Of a DNA stretch of 64,000 bases, positions 48,359 to 62,175 are shown piece after piece. Origin of the DNA: Gordionus sp. m RMFG-2023 (taxonomy: Eukaryota > Nematomorpha > Gordioida > Chordodea > Parachordodidae). Numbering within the stretch: position 1 is the stretch's first letter; each line of letters begins with the position of its first letter. The stretch spans positions 58,443,561 to 58,507,560 of the forward strand of contig NC_088775.1 of NCBI RefSeq assembly GCF_954871325.1, in the 5' to 3' direction. The notes below the pieces were generated by a model that was not told the origin of the DNA, did no database searches, and was given only the letters and a program-made list of their open reading frames with translations. A program made the translations under genes and the position numbers.

Positions 48359-51300
48359 TTAAGTTATGTAGTCTTTTAAATATATAGGTTTTTGTTTAAT
48401 TCGCACAAGTCTAGAAATAGGTGTTATATCGTTATTATCAGTAATTTTTATATTTTTGTCCACACTTCCCTCCTTAAAAGAATCCTTAGAGTCATAATTA
48501 ATAAGTGTGTTAAAACAGTTTCTAATTCTTATTTGATCTAAATCTCTCCTCAAAATACCTTTCTCTGCCTTAATTTGGAATATCATGTCACTTTCTTTAT
48601 GTGTGACCATGCCTTTGCACCATTTATCATCACCTAGTACTTTGTACCAAACAAAATCTCCTACGTTAAAGGTTCTATTTCGTGGTAAAGTAACGTTTAT
48701 TTTATTCTCCTTCTTCTCCAACAGTTTTAATAAGTCCCATTTAATTCTAATATCTCGATTAAACATTCTCTGAGATGGTGTAACTCCTGTAGTATCATTA
48801 CGTGTATTTCTGTAATTAAATAAAAACTTGTTAAGTGCGATGTCTAAGTCAATAATCCTTTTCATATGTGTTTTGAACATTCTCACCATGCGTTCTACCT
48901 GGCCATTGGATTGCTGGTGATAAGCAGATGTGAGCACATGTTTGATACCATAATTGTTGCAAAATCTTTCAAAATCGTTACTCGTAAAGTTAGTGCCGTT
49001 ATCAGTAACTATAGTTTCAGGTATTCCATATAGCGAAATAGTTTTAAAAATTTCTTTTAAAGTAACAACAGTAGTAATATCTTTAACAGGAATAAGTATT
49101 GGAAATTTGCTGTAGGCATCGACTATTATCAACCATTTTTTGTGAAAAACGGACCCGCATAATCTATGTGTATCCTTTCAAACGGTTTGGTTGCCGAAAT
49201 CCATGGTTTTTGTATCATTTTAGGATTAACATGATATATGTTTCAATCGCCACAACTTTTCACTTCCATTTCTATGTCATTATTTATACCAGACCACCAT
49301 GTGTAATCTTTGGCTAAGGATTTGATTTTTCCTGCTCCTAAGTGACCTTCATGTAATGACTGTAGTACATTTTTTCTCATAGAAGACGGAATTATGATTC
49401 TGTTGCTTTTGTAAAGAGGACAATCCTTAATTATACTCAATTCCAGATCAATGTTTTCATAAATATTATTCATTATAGGCCTGTTGTTCTTAATATCATT
49501 TATAACTTGTTTTAATTCAATATCTTTCAAAGTTTCATCACGAATTTGATTAAAATTAATAGGTAAATCCCCATATTCATTTATTACAGTGATATTTTCT
49601 ACAGCTTCATCATGACATTCTGTGGTAATCTCGAGAGACAATCAGGAACAACATTATATTTACCGGCTTTATACTTTATATTAAAATCATATCCTCATAA
49701 TGTTATATTCCACTTCTCGAGTCTTAAGGACATAGTGCTATTATCCTTAAGACCCTTGGTAAAGATGTGAACTAGAGGTTTATGGTCAGTAATAATTGTA
49801 AATTTTGTGCCGATTAAGTATTCCACGAACATAATAGCGAGAACCTCACGCTCAATATTGGTATAGTTCATTTCGGATTTTAATAAAGTTCTTGATGCGA
49901 AGCTATAGGTTTTTCTTTACCTTCTTTTACAGTATGAAATAATACAGCTCCTAAACCATATTTCGATGCGTCAGTGGCTATCACTATAGGTAATTCAGGG
50001 TTAAAATATGTCAAAGCAGGTGGAAGATTAATCAACTTCTTAAGATACTTTTAGAGTGTTCTAGGTTCCAAGCCCATTTTTCTTTGTTGACAATCTTATA
50101 CAGAGGATCGGCTATTTCTGCAAAATTGTTAAAAAATATTCTATAATAGCCAGCCATTCCCAGAAATGTTGATAATTCAGCAGCTGATTATGGTTCTGGC
50201 ATATTAATTATTGCTTCAATTTTGTCGTGATTAGCATGAATCCCCTTGGCGTCAATATCATGACCCAGGAAGCTCACTTTGTTTTTAAAGAACACACTTT
50301 TATTAAAGTTAGGTATTAGCCCAAACGATAATATTCTATCAAACAGTTTTTTATGTTGTTAAGGTGGGCTTCATCGTTTTTTCCAGTTATAAGTAAATCA
50401 TCAATATAAAATATAATGTCATCCATGTCACCGAAGATTTGATCCATGATCTGTTGAAAAATTGCAGATGAGGTCTTAAGCCCAAAAGGAAGTCTAGTAA
50501 ATTGGTAATATTCCTTGTGCGTAGATATGGTTAAAATATTTCTACAACTTTTATCAATCGGGATCTGTAAGAAGGCATTTTTACAGTCAATCTTCGTAAA
50601 TTTCTTTCCTTCTGAAAGTTTAGCTATTAGATCATTGATTCGTGGTAGAGGGTATCTGAAATCTTCTAGAGCTGGGTTTACAGTGTCCTTAAAATCAGCA
50701 CAAAGCTTAATGCTCCCATCATCTTTGTAGACAGCGGTAACAGGACTTGCCCATCGGACATCATTCACCGGCTCAATAATTTTATCATGGATACATTTTT
50801 TAAGTTCATTGCTTACAAGATCAATTTTTGAATAAGGAATACGTCTAGGCGGTATAATTTTAGGTTGGGCATCTCTTCTTAAATTAACTTAACACTAGTT
50901 TTGTTGATTGGCCCATTAGTCAATTTGGATTCACACTCTTTAATCAATTTTATTTCATCTTCGTAATTAGTGTCAACATTTGCTATAAATTTATTTAAAA
51001 TATTTTTGAAAGCGTTGATCCATGTACGTCCCAACAAGGCATTTTTTCTTGATTCAACGACTACCGCTGTATATATTTTGAGATACCTTCATAAGTCACT
51101 TTAACTTGAGTGATGCCGATGATCTTGATTAAATTTCCGTCATAAGTGGTAAGTTGTAACTCGGATTTCTTAACATCTCTAATACCAAGTTTTTTAGCCA
51201 GACCATGAGGTATAATAGTATATTTTGAGCCTGTGTCAACTTGGTAACAATATCGTTCACTTTTAAAGTAGTCATACATTATCTTTGTCATTGAGCATGT

Positions 51301-52172
51301 CCCCAGATAAGTTGTTAACATAGAAATCGTTATCATATTTGTTCTTTGTAGAGTCGACTTTCTCTTCAATAATTTCTTCAATATTCATATTGTAATCACT
51401 GTTGTTGTATTGTATTTGCTTTCTATTATTGTTCTCTATAATTATTTGAGTTGTTGTTATATTGTATTTGCTTTCTCTGATTATTGTCGCTACCTCTATA
51501 ATTATTTGAATTGTTATTATAAAATTGGTAAATGTTACGATTTCCGTCACCGTTTTGGATCTGTTTTCTTTGATTATTATCATGCCATGTATTATTTCTA
51601 CCATAATTAGATTGATTATTATTGTTCTAGCGATAGTTATTGTAGAGTTGTTATAATTATCTTGATATATTTGAATAATTATTACCGTAATTCCTATCAT
51701 AGTATCTAAAATTATTGTTGTAATTCCTATTTCTATCTCTATTATCATAATTATTTCTAAAATTATTTCTAAAATTATTATCAGGTCTAAAATAATTATT
51801 ATTGTCATTTCTATTTCTATTGTTAAAGTATTTATCTTTATCAGACTTTTTATCGTTATTCATATAATTTATATTATCAACATCTGATTTATCATTGATA
51901 CTAACTAATCTAATTCCTAGCTCTACCATTTCATTTAAGGTTAAATTAATATTTTTACAAAATTTATATTTTATTTTGTCATTTAAGGTAGATGTACGTA
52001 ATTTTTCTTTTAATCTACTGTCGTCCGAAAAATTACATTTTTTATGCAGTTTCGATACTCTTATGTACCATTGCATGAAATTTTCACTCGAGTTCTGCTT
52101 TAATAAGTTAAATTTGTTTATTTTAATGTTTTTATCTTGTACAGGTAAAAGACAAGTTAACTTTTTAGTCAC
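48359..52172 (-). pseudogene. Gypsy-4 gag-pol remains
   Basis: Approximate parts on the minus strand: gag about 52172-51860 with LKEKLRTSTLNDKIKYKF; Asn/Arg/Tyr-rich tail to about 51500; protease with QVDTGSKYTIIPHG about 51245-51195; reverse transcriptase 50900-50316 containing FYIDDLLITGK; RNase H about 50150-49700; integrase 49640-48600 with GHLGAGKIKSLAKDY, the core TDNGTNF and HQQSNGQVERM; C-terminal tail with PISRLVRIKQKPIYLKDY ending at 48359. Closest relative in the window is Gypsy-6, at an offset of 11141 bp over much of the reverse transcriptase. Confidence 0.9.
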
Positions 52173-52705
52173 TATTTTAAGATCTAATATGTCGGTATCG
52201 GAGCTAATTGATTTAATATTGTCTCATCTGATAAATTATTAAGCAAAGTATTTATTTTAATAGAGTCCGGTAATGTGCTTGTCGAAAAATAACTTAATAT
52301 TCTGTCTAAGTAAATCTCAGTAAGTGGTCCAACAGTTGAATAAACTCCGAGTCATTATACACGTAAAACTTCCCATTTAATTGTTCAAAATAGTTAACCA
52401 TTTCTTTAAGACTCACAAATTCAAAAATGACGTCATCACTGCCAAGTATTCTTGAATAATGTACATCGCAATTGTAAGTTAACTCAAAAATATATCATAA
52501 ATAGATAATTTCCAGGGAATATTAATAAGTTTGAATGAAAACATAATAGGAAACTTTAAAATGTTTTTTACCTATTTTTTCCTTCTTTATATAGAATTTA
52601 TTTGTTTCGTTTTATAATTTTTTTATTATTCATATTTATATTTCCAAGAGAAAAAAAATTTACGTGGTGGCGAGTCTTTTTTGCCAACCTCATACTGAGG
52701 CACCA

Positions 52706-52954
52706 TGAAGAGAAAAACGATTTTTAGGAGAGTATAAAAAATATTTTTTTTTGGTATATATAACATTTTTACAAATTAAAATTAGAATATAATATTAAAA
52801 AGGTTAAGTTATAAAATAAAATTATAACTAAAATAAAAATATAATTTGAATAAACAGAATTAAATGAATGTGCGATTTGAATAAACAGAAAATGAATGTG
52901 CGTTACATAAATTAAAATATATTACTATTCTTTATTAATTCATATAATATAACA
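52706..52954 (-). repeat. Gypsy-4 5' LTR
   Basis: 249 bp; same ends as 47689-47957, followed on its outer side by GTTAT. Confidence 0.92.
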
Positions 52955-52959
52955 GTTAT

Positions 52960-53640
52960 ACAAATCTTTTTCACATGGATTTGAAATAATAGGATTTTTT
53001 ATATTACAAACCACCGAATTTATCAATACTGGTGGTCTCTTTGGAAGACCATCTTTAAAATTTACTTCTTTCACTGCATATTATTTTTATATAACCTAAG
53101 AAGCCGCATCGATGACAAACTATATCATTTTCATCACTTATTTTTGCATTTAGAATTTTCATTTATTTTTTGATCACGAAAATTGTTATTTTTATTTCTA
53201 AGTGTATATATGTCTTAAGAAAGATTCTTTAAACTTTCTTTAATTTCTTTATCTCACATAGAATCAAATACTCACTTTCACTTTGCTTATCATTATTAGT
53301 AACACTATTACTTCCACGATTTAGCAATCATAATCTCAGATATTTGCTTTCCAATTTCACTCACAAGTGAATTTAAATTATCATTTTTATATCTTTAAAT
53401 ATTATCATATTTTTACAAACAGGAGGTATTTCATTAGTACTTGACTTCTCATTCCCACTGGAATTATTTATTTTTTATAAATTTGAATTTTTAAGTTCAA
53501 GTAAAATTAAATTCAAACTATTTTTTATATCTCAGATATATCTAAAGACTTAACAGATACCATAGAAATTACATTCACAAAATTTGAATCATCTAACTTA
53601 CTCCATTTATTTGTAAAATATTTCTTCCTAATTCTCTTAA
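52960..53640 (-). pseudogene. Older retroelement gag remnant with zinc knuckles
   Basis: On the minus strand a stretch near 53150-53050 reads VCHRCGFLGYIK, then FKDGLPKRPPVLINS and ISNPCEKDLYNMDS, and on the far side of Gypsy-4 (47683-47620) ARMCFRCEEMGHI. These look like two CCHC-type knuckles of a gag-like protein. It was already present when Gypsy-4 inserted, because Gypsy-4's flanks cut through it. Heavily decayed; family not assigned. Confidence 0.5.
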
Positions 53641-54400
53641 CTAATTGTTGAATAAAAATTAATGATATATAATATGAAAAACATTAAAGCTATAAACACA
53701 CTAGTAGTCACATCCAATTTATCAAAATTAGAATTAAAAACTTTAAAAATATTATTCTTATAAATTTGCATTTTATTATAAGTAGACTGAGAACTAATGA
53801 AATAATAAACTATATTTTCATTTATGTACTTGCAACAAATTCTACCAAAATTTTTAATTATTTTAAAAACAATCTTCAGAAAATTGCGTTGTGTATATAT
53901 AAAAAAAAACTTTTATCTAAATCCTAATGAGAATAATTTATTAGGAACCCTGTCCTATAATTCTTCTACAATGAAACTTGTCACATAATAAAAAAAATTT
54001 TCTTATAATATCTTCTTTAACCCAGATCAAGAAAATCCTGTGGTCATGTGCACCATTAACAAAATAAGTTAAAATTTATTTTTTTTAAAACAAACAAAAA
54101 TAATCTCATTCAAATTCACTTTATTTTTTTATTTTTAAATCCCAAGAATTTAAAAATTAAAAGTAAAAAGTATTTTTATAAACAATATATTTCTTTTTTA
54201 AAAAAATGATTGACATTTTTTATAATATATTGTTATTTAAAGTATTTAATCGTCATTTTGAACAACTGCAACACTTGGTACCAATTATTAATAAAAATAA
54301 TTATATAATTCTTTTCAACAATGCCACACAAAAAGGATGAGACCTTTTTTGAATGATCTTTACGATTATGTAAACTTAGTTAACAATGCGGGTTCGGCAA
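53641..54400. other. Unassigned AT-rich stretch
   Basis: No coding signal or repeat structure recognised. Confidence 0.5.
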
Positions 54401-54409
54401 CAGTGGCAG

Positions 54410-57400
54410 CATAAAAGAGAAGCTTAGGGTATCTAACTTAAACGATAACATTAAATACAAATTGAATAAGGATGATAACCTAACTTTCGATGAGATGTTT
54501 CTATTAGGAAGAAAATTTGATAACATAAATATTAAATTAGATAATGATATTATAAATTATGTGAGCAATGATAAAAGGAACAATAACAATAGAGGTATTG
54601 TTACTAGAAATACTATTGATAATAATCATAAGAATTTAGATTATGGAAACCAAAATAGATCTTGTAATTCTAATAATAGTAATACGTTTAGATTTTCACA
54701 TAATCAAAAATAATTTGATAATTCTTGAAAACAGATTCAATACGATCAAAACCGACAGGACTATAATAATTGTAATAGGAACATCAAAGAAATTGTGGAA
54801 GACAAAGACGATACCTCTTAAGACAATAGTGATTTTTATTTTAATGTTAACAACTTGACTGAGAACAATTACAATGATGATGACAGTGCTTTTATGATAA
54901 CTCTGAAATTAAACAACATTACTACGACAATGAAAATTGATACGGGATCAAGATTTACAATTATACCTCGTTACATAACTAAGAAAATAGACATATCGAA
55001 ATTAAAAAATCTAAACTCAATTAACAGCTTATGTTGGTAATCAAATCAAAGTAATTGGTTCAACTCTGATTAACGTAAATTATGTCAGCACTACAAAAAT
55101 ATTACAGGCCTTGATTGTTGAATAAAAAAACTTACTATTATTAGGACGTTCATGGATAAACGCTTTCAAAAATATAATAAATAAATTTATGGGGAAAGTA
55201 GATTTAAACTATGATAAATTAAAGAACTTATTAAAAACTGTGAATCCAAAATGAATAACAGACCAATCAACAAAGCAAATATCAAGCTATATTTAAGACG
55301 CCCAACTCAAGACCTTATGCAAAAATGTTATGGGTAAAGAATTTAATAGATGGATGCAAAAAAAAATCATCGAGCCTGTAAAAGATGTTCGATGGGCAAG
55401 CCCTATAACCGCAGTTTACAAGAAAGATGGGAATATAAGGCTCTGCGCCAAGACACAATCAATCCTGCTCTGGAAGATTTTTAATATCCACTTCCACGAA
55501 TAAATATTTAATAGCTAAGTTTTCGGGAAGAAAGAAATTTACCAAGATCGATTTTAAAAAGGCCTTCTTGCAGATTCCTATTGATAAAAGCTGCAGAAAT
55601 CTTTTGACAATATCCACACACAAGGGCTACTACCAATTTACCAGAGTTCCTTTTGGGCTAAAGACTTCATCAGCAATTTTTCAACAAACGATGGATCAAA
55701 TGTTTGGTTACATGAAAGATGTTATATTTTATATCAATGATTTATTTATAACTTTAGTTAATGATGAAGCTCATAAATAACAATAAAAAAAATTTCCAGA
55801 AAATACAAAGTATGGTTTAATACCTAATTTTGTCAAATGTTTATTTTTCAAAAGTAAAATTCGTTTTTTGGGTCATGATATTGATGCAAATGGTTTATAC
55901 ACAAATCACGAAAAAAATAAAGCGATAATAAAATGCCAAAACCAAATCAACATTTCTGGAAATTACTGGCTACTACAGAAGGATTTTAACAACTTGGCGG
56001 ATATTGCCGATCCTTTATACAAGTTTGTCAACAAAGAAAAATGGGCATGGAACTTAGAATACTCTAGAATTTATAATGGTTTAAAGGTGTTCATTAGTCT
56101 TCCTCCAACATTGACTTATTTTAACCCAGAATTGCCAATCGGAATTGCTACTGATGCATCTAAATGTGGTTTGGGAGCTGTACTATTTCACACTGAAAAG
56201 ATGATAAAGAAAACCCAATAGCTTTTGAGTCAGTAACTTTACTAAAATCTGAAATAGACTGCACTAACATTGAGCATGAGGCTCTTGCCATAATGTTTGC
56301 TATCGAGAGGTCATAGGAGTACTTAATTGGGAATAAATTTACAATAATTACTGATAAAAGTTCATATTTTCACAAAATGTCAAGAAGATAATAGCACAAA
56401 GTCTTTGCGGTTACAAAATAGAACATAACTTTAGAAGGTTATAATTTCAACATAAAGTATAAAGCTGGTAAATAATGTTGTTCCTGACTGACTCTCAAGA
56501 TTACCACAAAAATAAAATGATAAAGTTGTTGAATATATTATAATTACAGATGATTTAGGTGATATACCTATTAACTTGAACAATATACCTGACGAAAATT
56601 TTAAAGATATAGAAATATCGCAAGTCATAAATGATATAAAGAACAACGAACCTATAAAAAACATAATATATAAAAATATTGAATTGGAACTAAGTATTAT
56701 TAAAGATTGTATATACAAAACAACAAAATCATAATTCAAGTATGAGAAAAAACTTGCTGCAAACATTACATAAAGATCATTTGGGAGTAGGAAAAATTAA
56801 AAAATCCTTAGCCAGAGATTATATGTGGTGGTCCGGTATGAATAACGACATAGAGATGGAAGTAAATGGTTGTGACGATTGTAATACTTATTCTGACAAT
56901 CCTAAAAACCGTTGCGGCAAGTAAACCATTTTAGATTCGTTTAGATTATGCGGGTGTTTTTAACAAAAATTGGTTGATAATAGTCGTTACCTATAGTAAA
57001 TATAGTCACTGATAATTGTAATAACTTTATAAGTCATTTTTTTGAGAAATTTTGAAACGATTATGGCATAAACATTTACTGAAGTCCGAATCCAGCAGTT
57101 TAATGATCAGGTGGAACATATGGTGAAAACGTTCAAGATACATATGAAGAAAAACTCATAGATTGATTTAGATACTGCTCTTGCACCAAACGCTACAACA
57201 GGAGTTACCAAAAGAATGTTTAATCGCGATATTAGAATTCGATGGGACTTATTAAAATCTTTAAAGGACAAGGAAGATAAAGATAACTTCGTATTATTAC
57301 AAAATAGAACTAAGAATGTAGGAGATTTTATTAGGTATGAAATGGAGATGATTAATGGAGGTAAAGGTATGATCACGCATAAAGAAAGTAATAAGATTTT

Positions 57401-58050
57401 CCAAGTTAAGACAGATAAAGATATAGTAAGGAGATATTAGATCAGTTAAGAAAAAGAATATGTTATAATATGACTATGAAACATGGTATTATTTCTAAGA
57501 ATTATTTTAAGGAGGGAAGGGTTAACACAAATATTTTAAATAATAATATTTTAACACCAATTTCTAGACCCTTAAGATTAAAACAAAAACCTGCTTAATT
57601 AAAAGATTATGTAACATAAAATATGAAATAAAACGTTTAAAACTAAAACGCGAATTTAATTTAAACATTAAAAATATGATATAATAATCTTATTGATTTA
57701 TCATTCCAAATATATTCGATTATTTAATTTATTCGATTCAATTAAATATTCCATATATTATTCCGATAATGCATTTATTCTAATATCCAATTCGATCAAT
57801 TCTTATTTCAATTATTCCTACCTAAAATTCATAACTGATTGATGATGATAACAAGTTTAAAAATTGATAATAATAACATTGGAGTACAACAAGCAAGCTA
57901 ACTAGACTAATTAACAATTGATGAAAACAATTTAAGATAAGGAAACAAGCTAAAGATCTGGACAAACCAACGTACAAGCTCAAAAACAATTTGGACAAAC
58001 CTACGTACAAGAATAGCTATAACGACAAACAACTTAGACAAAAACAAAAA
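54410..58050 (+). mobile_element. Gypsy-5: old fossil of the Gypsy-1 family
   Basis: Plus-strand remains with the same part order as Gypsy-4: gag about 54410-54710 (KLRVSNLNDNIKYKL), protease about 54890-55010 with KIDTGSRFTIIP, reverse transcriptase 55370-55900 with FYINDLF, RNase H about 56100-56500, integrase 56740-57450 with DHLGVGKIKKSLARDY, tail to about 57620, then an untranslated stretch (57830-58020) resembling the 3' part of Gypsy-4. No LTRs recognised. It is broken many times (more than ten) and is the most decayed of the four family members. The outer limits are approximate. Confidence 0.8.
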
Positions 58051-58840
58051 TAAATTTCTTTATTTTGTGTCAACTCTCTTAATTGCATTATAAATATATA
58101 ATATTACCTTTGTGTTTAGTATATATGCATAAAATAAATATCTAGCAAAATTATTTTGTATCGTAAAAGTTAAAAAAATCTCTATAAAAAATCATACAAA
58201 AATAAGCTCAGCAAGTGCTCAATTTTTGTTCGAATGCATATCCTCATATCATAGAGAGTTACTAGATATAGTATTTGTAAATTAAATAGAGCCTATGATA
58301 AATCACAAATCGTTCATTGATATGAGTCAAAATTAAAAGTGGAATAAAAAGGTAATTTTATAGTGATCCTTGTGATAAATGCTTATAAGATATTATTATA
58401 ATTCATACATTTTATATTATATTCTATTTGGATTATATTATCATGATGATTACCATATATTCTATTTGGATTATATTATCATGATGATTGCCATTATATA
58501 TTTTCTAGCGAATGCAACAATAAAGTCATATATTGTATAATCTAGTAGATTGGCAACGAGTAATATTCTTATTATGAATAAAGAAGAAAACCCAACTACT
58601 GTAATTGGTAAAAGTGATGAATCAAACATTTTAATTAATAAGAGTAGTGAAATGAATAATGATAATCAAGTAAATAACAACTTAATCAAGAAATATATCA
58701 CAAGTAAAATTTGATAATTTTGATTAACAAAACAATTTTCAAGATAATATTGAATATATAGTTGGTGTTGGAGATAAAGGGGAAATTAATAAATAAAGAA
58801 ACCAAGTAAAAAAAATATTATTTGCATGTGCAAAATAACA
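58051..58840. other. Mostly unassigned; short tandem duplication and possible leader
   Basis: A 38-bp stretch around TTGGATTATATTATCATGATG is duplicated in tandem at about 58420-58495. At 58552 TTGGCAACGAGT resembles a primer-binding site, and an ATG at 58576 opens 47 codons rich in Asn, Glu and Ser (MNKEENPTTVIGK). This could be the leader and gag start of another old LTR element, but the support is weak. Confidence 0.35.
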
Positions 58841-61800
58841 TGATAATGCGCATAAAAGAAAAAACGTGTTTATTTATATTTAACTTTATTATTACTATCT
58901 ATTCCATTTCATACATCGTTTATATACATTTTTATAAATCTAAATTAGAATACAAAGGAACAAAAAAGTAAAAATATTATAAAATATAAAAAGTAAGGTT
59001 ACGCCGTACATATAATAAAGTTATTACAAAAAATAATAAAAAATTAGATTACAAAAAAATAATAATTAGAATAACTCAACATTCTCCCTCTTCTGATAAT
59101 TTCATCGGAGAAGTAATAGAGAGTTTATTGTCCAAGTGGTTTATCGTTTTGGTAATCAAGTTGTATCACAAATCATCATAACGTTGGCTTGTCCCAATCG
59201 TTGGTTTGTATAAATCGATTTCGCACGTTGGTTTGTTTAAATCGCAAGCTTGATATCCTTATCGTAATTTGTCTCCATTAATCATAGCTTGTTTGATAGT
59301 ACTCAGTTGTTATTATTTTCATAAATAAGTTGCGAATAATGAGAAATAATAGTTCATCATATTGGATATAAAAATAAATGAAGATTGATAAATCAATAAG
59401 ATTGTTATATAATATTTTCAGCGTTTTAATTCTTTGCGTTTTAATATAAGCGTTTTAATATTTAATTTTATGCAATTTAATATTTATTTTATATTTTAAG
59501 TTACATAGTCTTTTAAATAAACAGGTTTTTTTTTTATTCGCACAGGTCTAGAAATAGGTGTTATTTCGTTACTATCAATAATTTTTATATTTTTGTCCAC
59601 TCTTCCCTCCTTAAAATAATCCTTAGAGTCATAGTTAATAATTGTGTTAAAACAGTTTCTAATTATTATTTGATCTAAATGTCTCCTCAAAATACCTTTC
59701 TCAGTCTTAATTTGGAACATCATATCACTTTCTTTATGTGTGATTATACCTTTGCACCATTTATCATCATCTTCTCCTACGTTAAAAGTTCTATTTCGTG
59801 GTAAAGTAATGTTTATTTTATTCTCCTTCTCCTCCATCAGTTTTAATAAGTCCCATTTAAAATATCTCGATTAAACATTCTCTGAGATGGTATAACTCCT
59901 GTAGTATCATTATGCGTATTTCTGTAATTAAATAAAAATTTGCCAAGTGCGATATCTGGGTCAATTTTAATATTCCTTTTCATATGTGTTTTGAACGTTC
60001 TAACCATGCGTTCTACCTGGCCATTGGATTGCTGGTGATAAGCAGATGTAAGCACATGTTTAATACCAAAATTGTTGCAAAATTTTTCAAAATCATTACT
60101 CGTAAAGTTAGTGCCTTTATCAGTTACTATGGTTTCAGGTATTCCATATAGCGAAATAGTTTTAAAGATTTCTTTTAAAGTAACATCAGTCGTAATATTT
60201 TTAACAAGAATAATAATTAGAAATTTGCTGTAGGCATCGACTATTATCTACCAATTTTTTGTGAAAAACGGACCCGCATAATCTATGTGTATCCTTTCAA
60301 ACGGTTTAGTTGCCGAAACCCATGGTTTTTGTATCTTTATAGGATTATCATGATATATGTTACAATCGTCACAACTTTTCACTTCCATAACTATATCATT
60401 ATTTATACCAGGCCACCACATGTACTCTTTGGCTAAGGATTTGATTTTTCCTGCCCCCAAGTGACCTTCATGTAATGACTGTAGTAAATTTTTTCTCATA
60501 GAAGACGGAATTATGATTTTATTGCTTTTGTAAAGACAATCCTTAATTATACTTAATTCCAATTCAATGTTTTTATAAATATTAGTCACAATAGGTCTGT
60601 TGTTATTAATATCACCTATGACTTTTTTTAATTCTATATCTTTCAAAGTTTCATCACGAATTTGATCAAAGTTAATAGGTAAATCCTCATATTCATTTAT
60701 TATGGTTACATTTTCAATAGTTTCATCACGACATTCTTGTGGTAATCTCGAGAGACAATCAGAAACAACATTATATTTACCGGCTTTATACTTTATATTA
60801 AAATCATATCCTCCTAATGTAATATTCCACTTTTGGAGTCTTGACGACATGGTGCTATTATCCTTAAGACCCTTGGTAAAGATGTGAACTAGAGGCTTAT
60901 GGTCAGTAATAATAGTAAATTTTGTGCCTATTAAATATTCCTGGAATTTCTTTATAGCGAACATTATAGCGAGAGCCTCACGCTCAATATTGGTATAGTT
61001 CATTTCAGATTTTAATAAAGTTCTCGACGCGAAAGCTATAGGTTTTTCTTTACCATCTTTTTCAATATGAAATAGTACAGCTCCTAAACCACATTTTGAA
61101 GCGTCAGTGGCTATCCCTATAAGTAATTCAGGATTAAAATATGTCAAAGCAGGTGGAAGACTAATTAACTTCTTAATGTCATTAAAACTTTTAGAGTGTT
61201 CAAGGTTCCAAGCCCATTTTTCTTTGTTGACAATCTTATAAAGAGGATCGGCAATTTCTGCAAAATTGTTCAAAAATTTTCTATAGTAGCCAGCCATTCC
61301 CAGAAATGTTGATAATTCAGCAGCTGATTTTGGTTCTGGCATATTAATTATTGCTTCAATTTTGTCATGATTAGCATGAATCCCCTTAGCTTCAATATCA
61401 TGACCCAGGAACCTCACTTTGTTTTTAAAGAACACACTTTTATTGAAGTTAGGTATTAGCCCAAACGATGATATTCTATCAAACACTTTTTTTATGTTGT
61501 TAAGGTGGACTTCATCGTTTTTTCCAGTTATAAGTAAATCATCAATATAAAATATAATGTCATCCATGTCACCGAAGATTTGATCCATGATCTGTTGAAA
61601 AATTGCAGATGAGGTCTTAAGCCCAAAAGGAAGTCTAGTAAATTGGTAATATTCCTTGTGCGTAGATATGGTTAAAATATTTCTACAACTTTTATCAATC
61701 GGGATCTGTAAGAAGGCATTTTTACAGTCAATCTTCGTAAATTTCTTTCCTTCTGAAAGTTTAGCTATTAGATCATTGATTCGTGGTAGAGGGTATCTGA

Positions 61801-62175
61801 AATCTTCTAGAGCTGGGTTTACAGTGTCCTTAAAATCAGCACAAAGCCTAATGCTCCCATCATCTTTGTAGACAGCGGTAACAGGACTTGCCCATCGGAC
61901 ATCATTCACCGGCTCAATAATTTTATCATGTATCCATTTTTTAAGTTCGTTGTTAACAAGATCAATTTTTGAATAAGGAATACGTCTAGGTGGTATAATT
62001 TTAGGTTGGGCATCTCTTCTTAAATGTAACTTGACACTTGCTTTGTTGATTGGACCACTAGTCAATTTGGATTCACACTCTTTAATCAATTTTTTTATTT
62101 CTTCTTCGTAATTAGTGTCAACATTTGCTATAAATTTATTTAAAATATTTTTGAAAGCATTGATCCACGTACGTC
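58841..62175 (-). mobile_element. Gypsy-6: partial LTR element of the Gypsy-1 family
   Basis: Minus-strand copy with a 3' LTR at about 58841-59081 (ends CTCAACA on the plus strand), polypurine tract AGAAGAGGGAGAA at 59094-59082, integrase tail, integrase core, RNase H and reverse transcriptase up to 62175, where similarity to Gypsy-4 ends. One frame of 613 codons (62089-60248) is uninterrupted, the longest coding stretch in the window. It contains reverse transcriptase with FYIDDLLITGK, RNase H with TDASKCGLGAVLFH and the zinc-binding start of integrase. Protease, gag and 5' LTR are not seen. Few breaks otherwise; the close match to Gypsy-4 suggests recent activity of the family. Confidence 0.88.

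Larger units (their letters stand above)
47689..52954 (-). mobile_element. Gypsy-4: LTR element of the Gypsy-1 family
   Basis: Minus-strand element bounded by two LTRs (47689-47957 and 52706-52954), with perfect 5-bp flanks GTTAT at 47684-47688 and 52955-52959. On the minus strand the polypurine tract AGAAGAGGGAGAA (47970-47958) precedes the 3' LTR, and TGGTGCCTCAGTATGAGG follows the 5' LTR at 52705. Parts: gag with Asn/Arg-rich tail, protease, reverse transcriptase, RNase H, integrase and a C-terminal tail. It is complete in layout and broken only a few times, so fairly young. It landed inside an older retroelement gag. Confidence 0.92.

Noticed and set aside
50515-61871. Identical 71-codon plus-strand frames at 50515 and 61656
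   Set aside because: Both are antisense shadows of the reverse transcriptase in Gypsy-4 and Gypsy-6.
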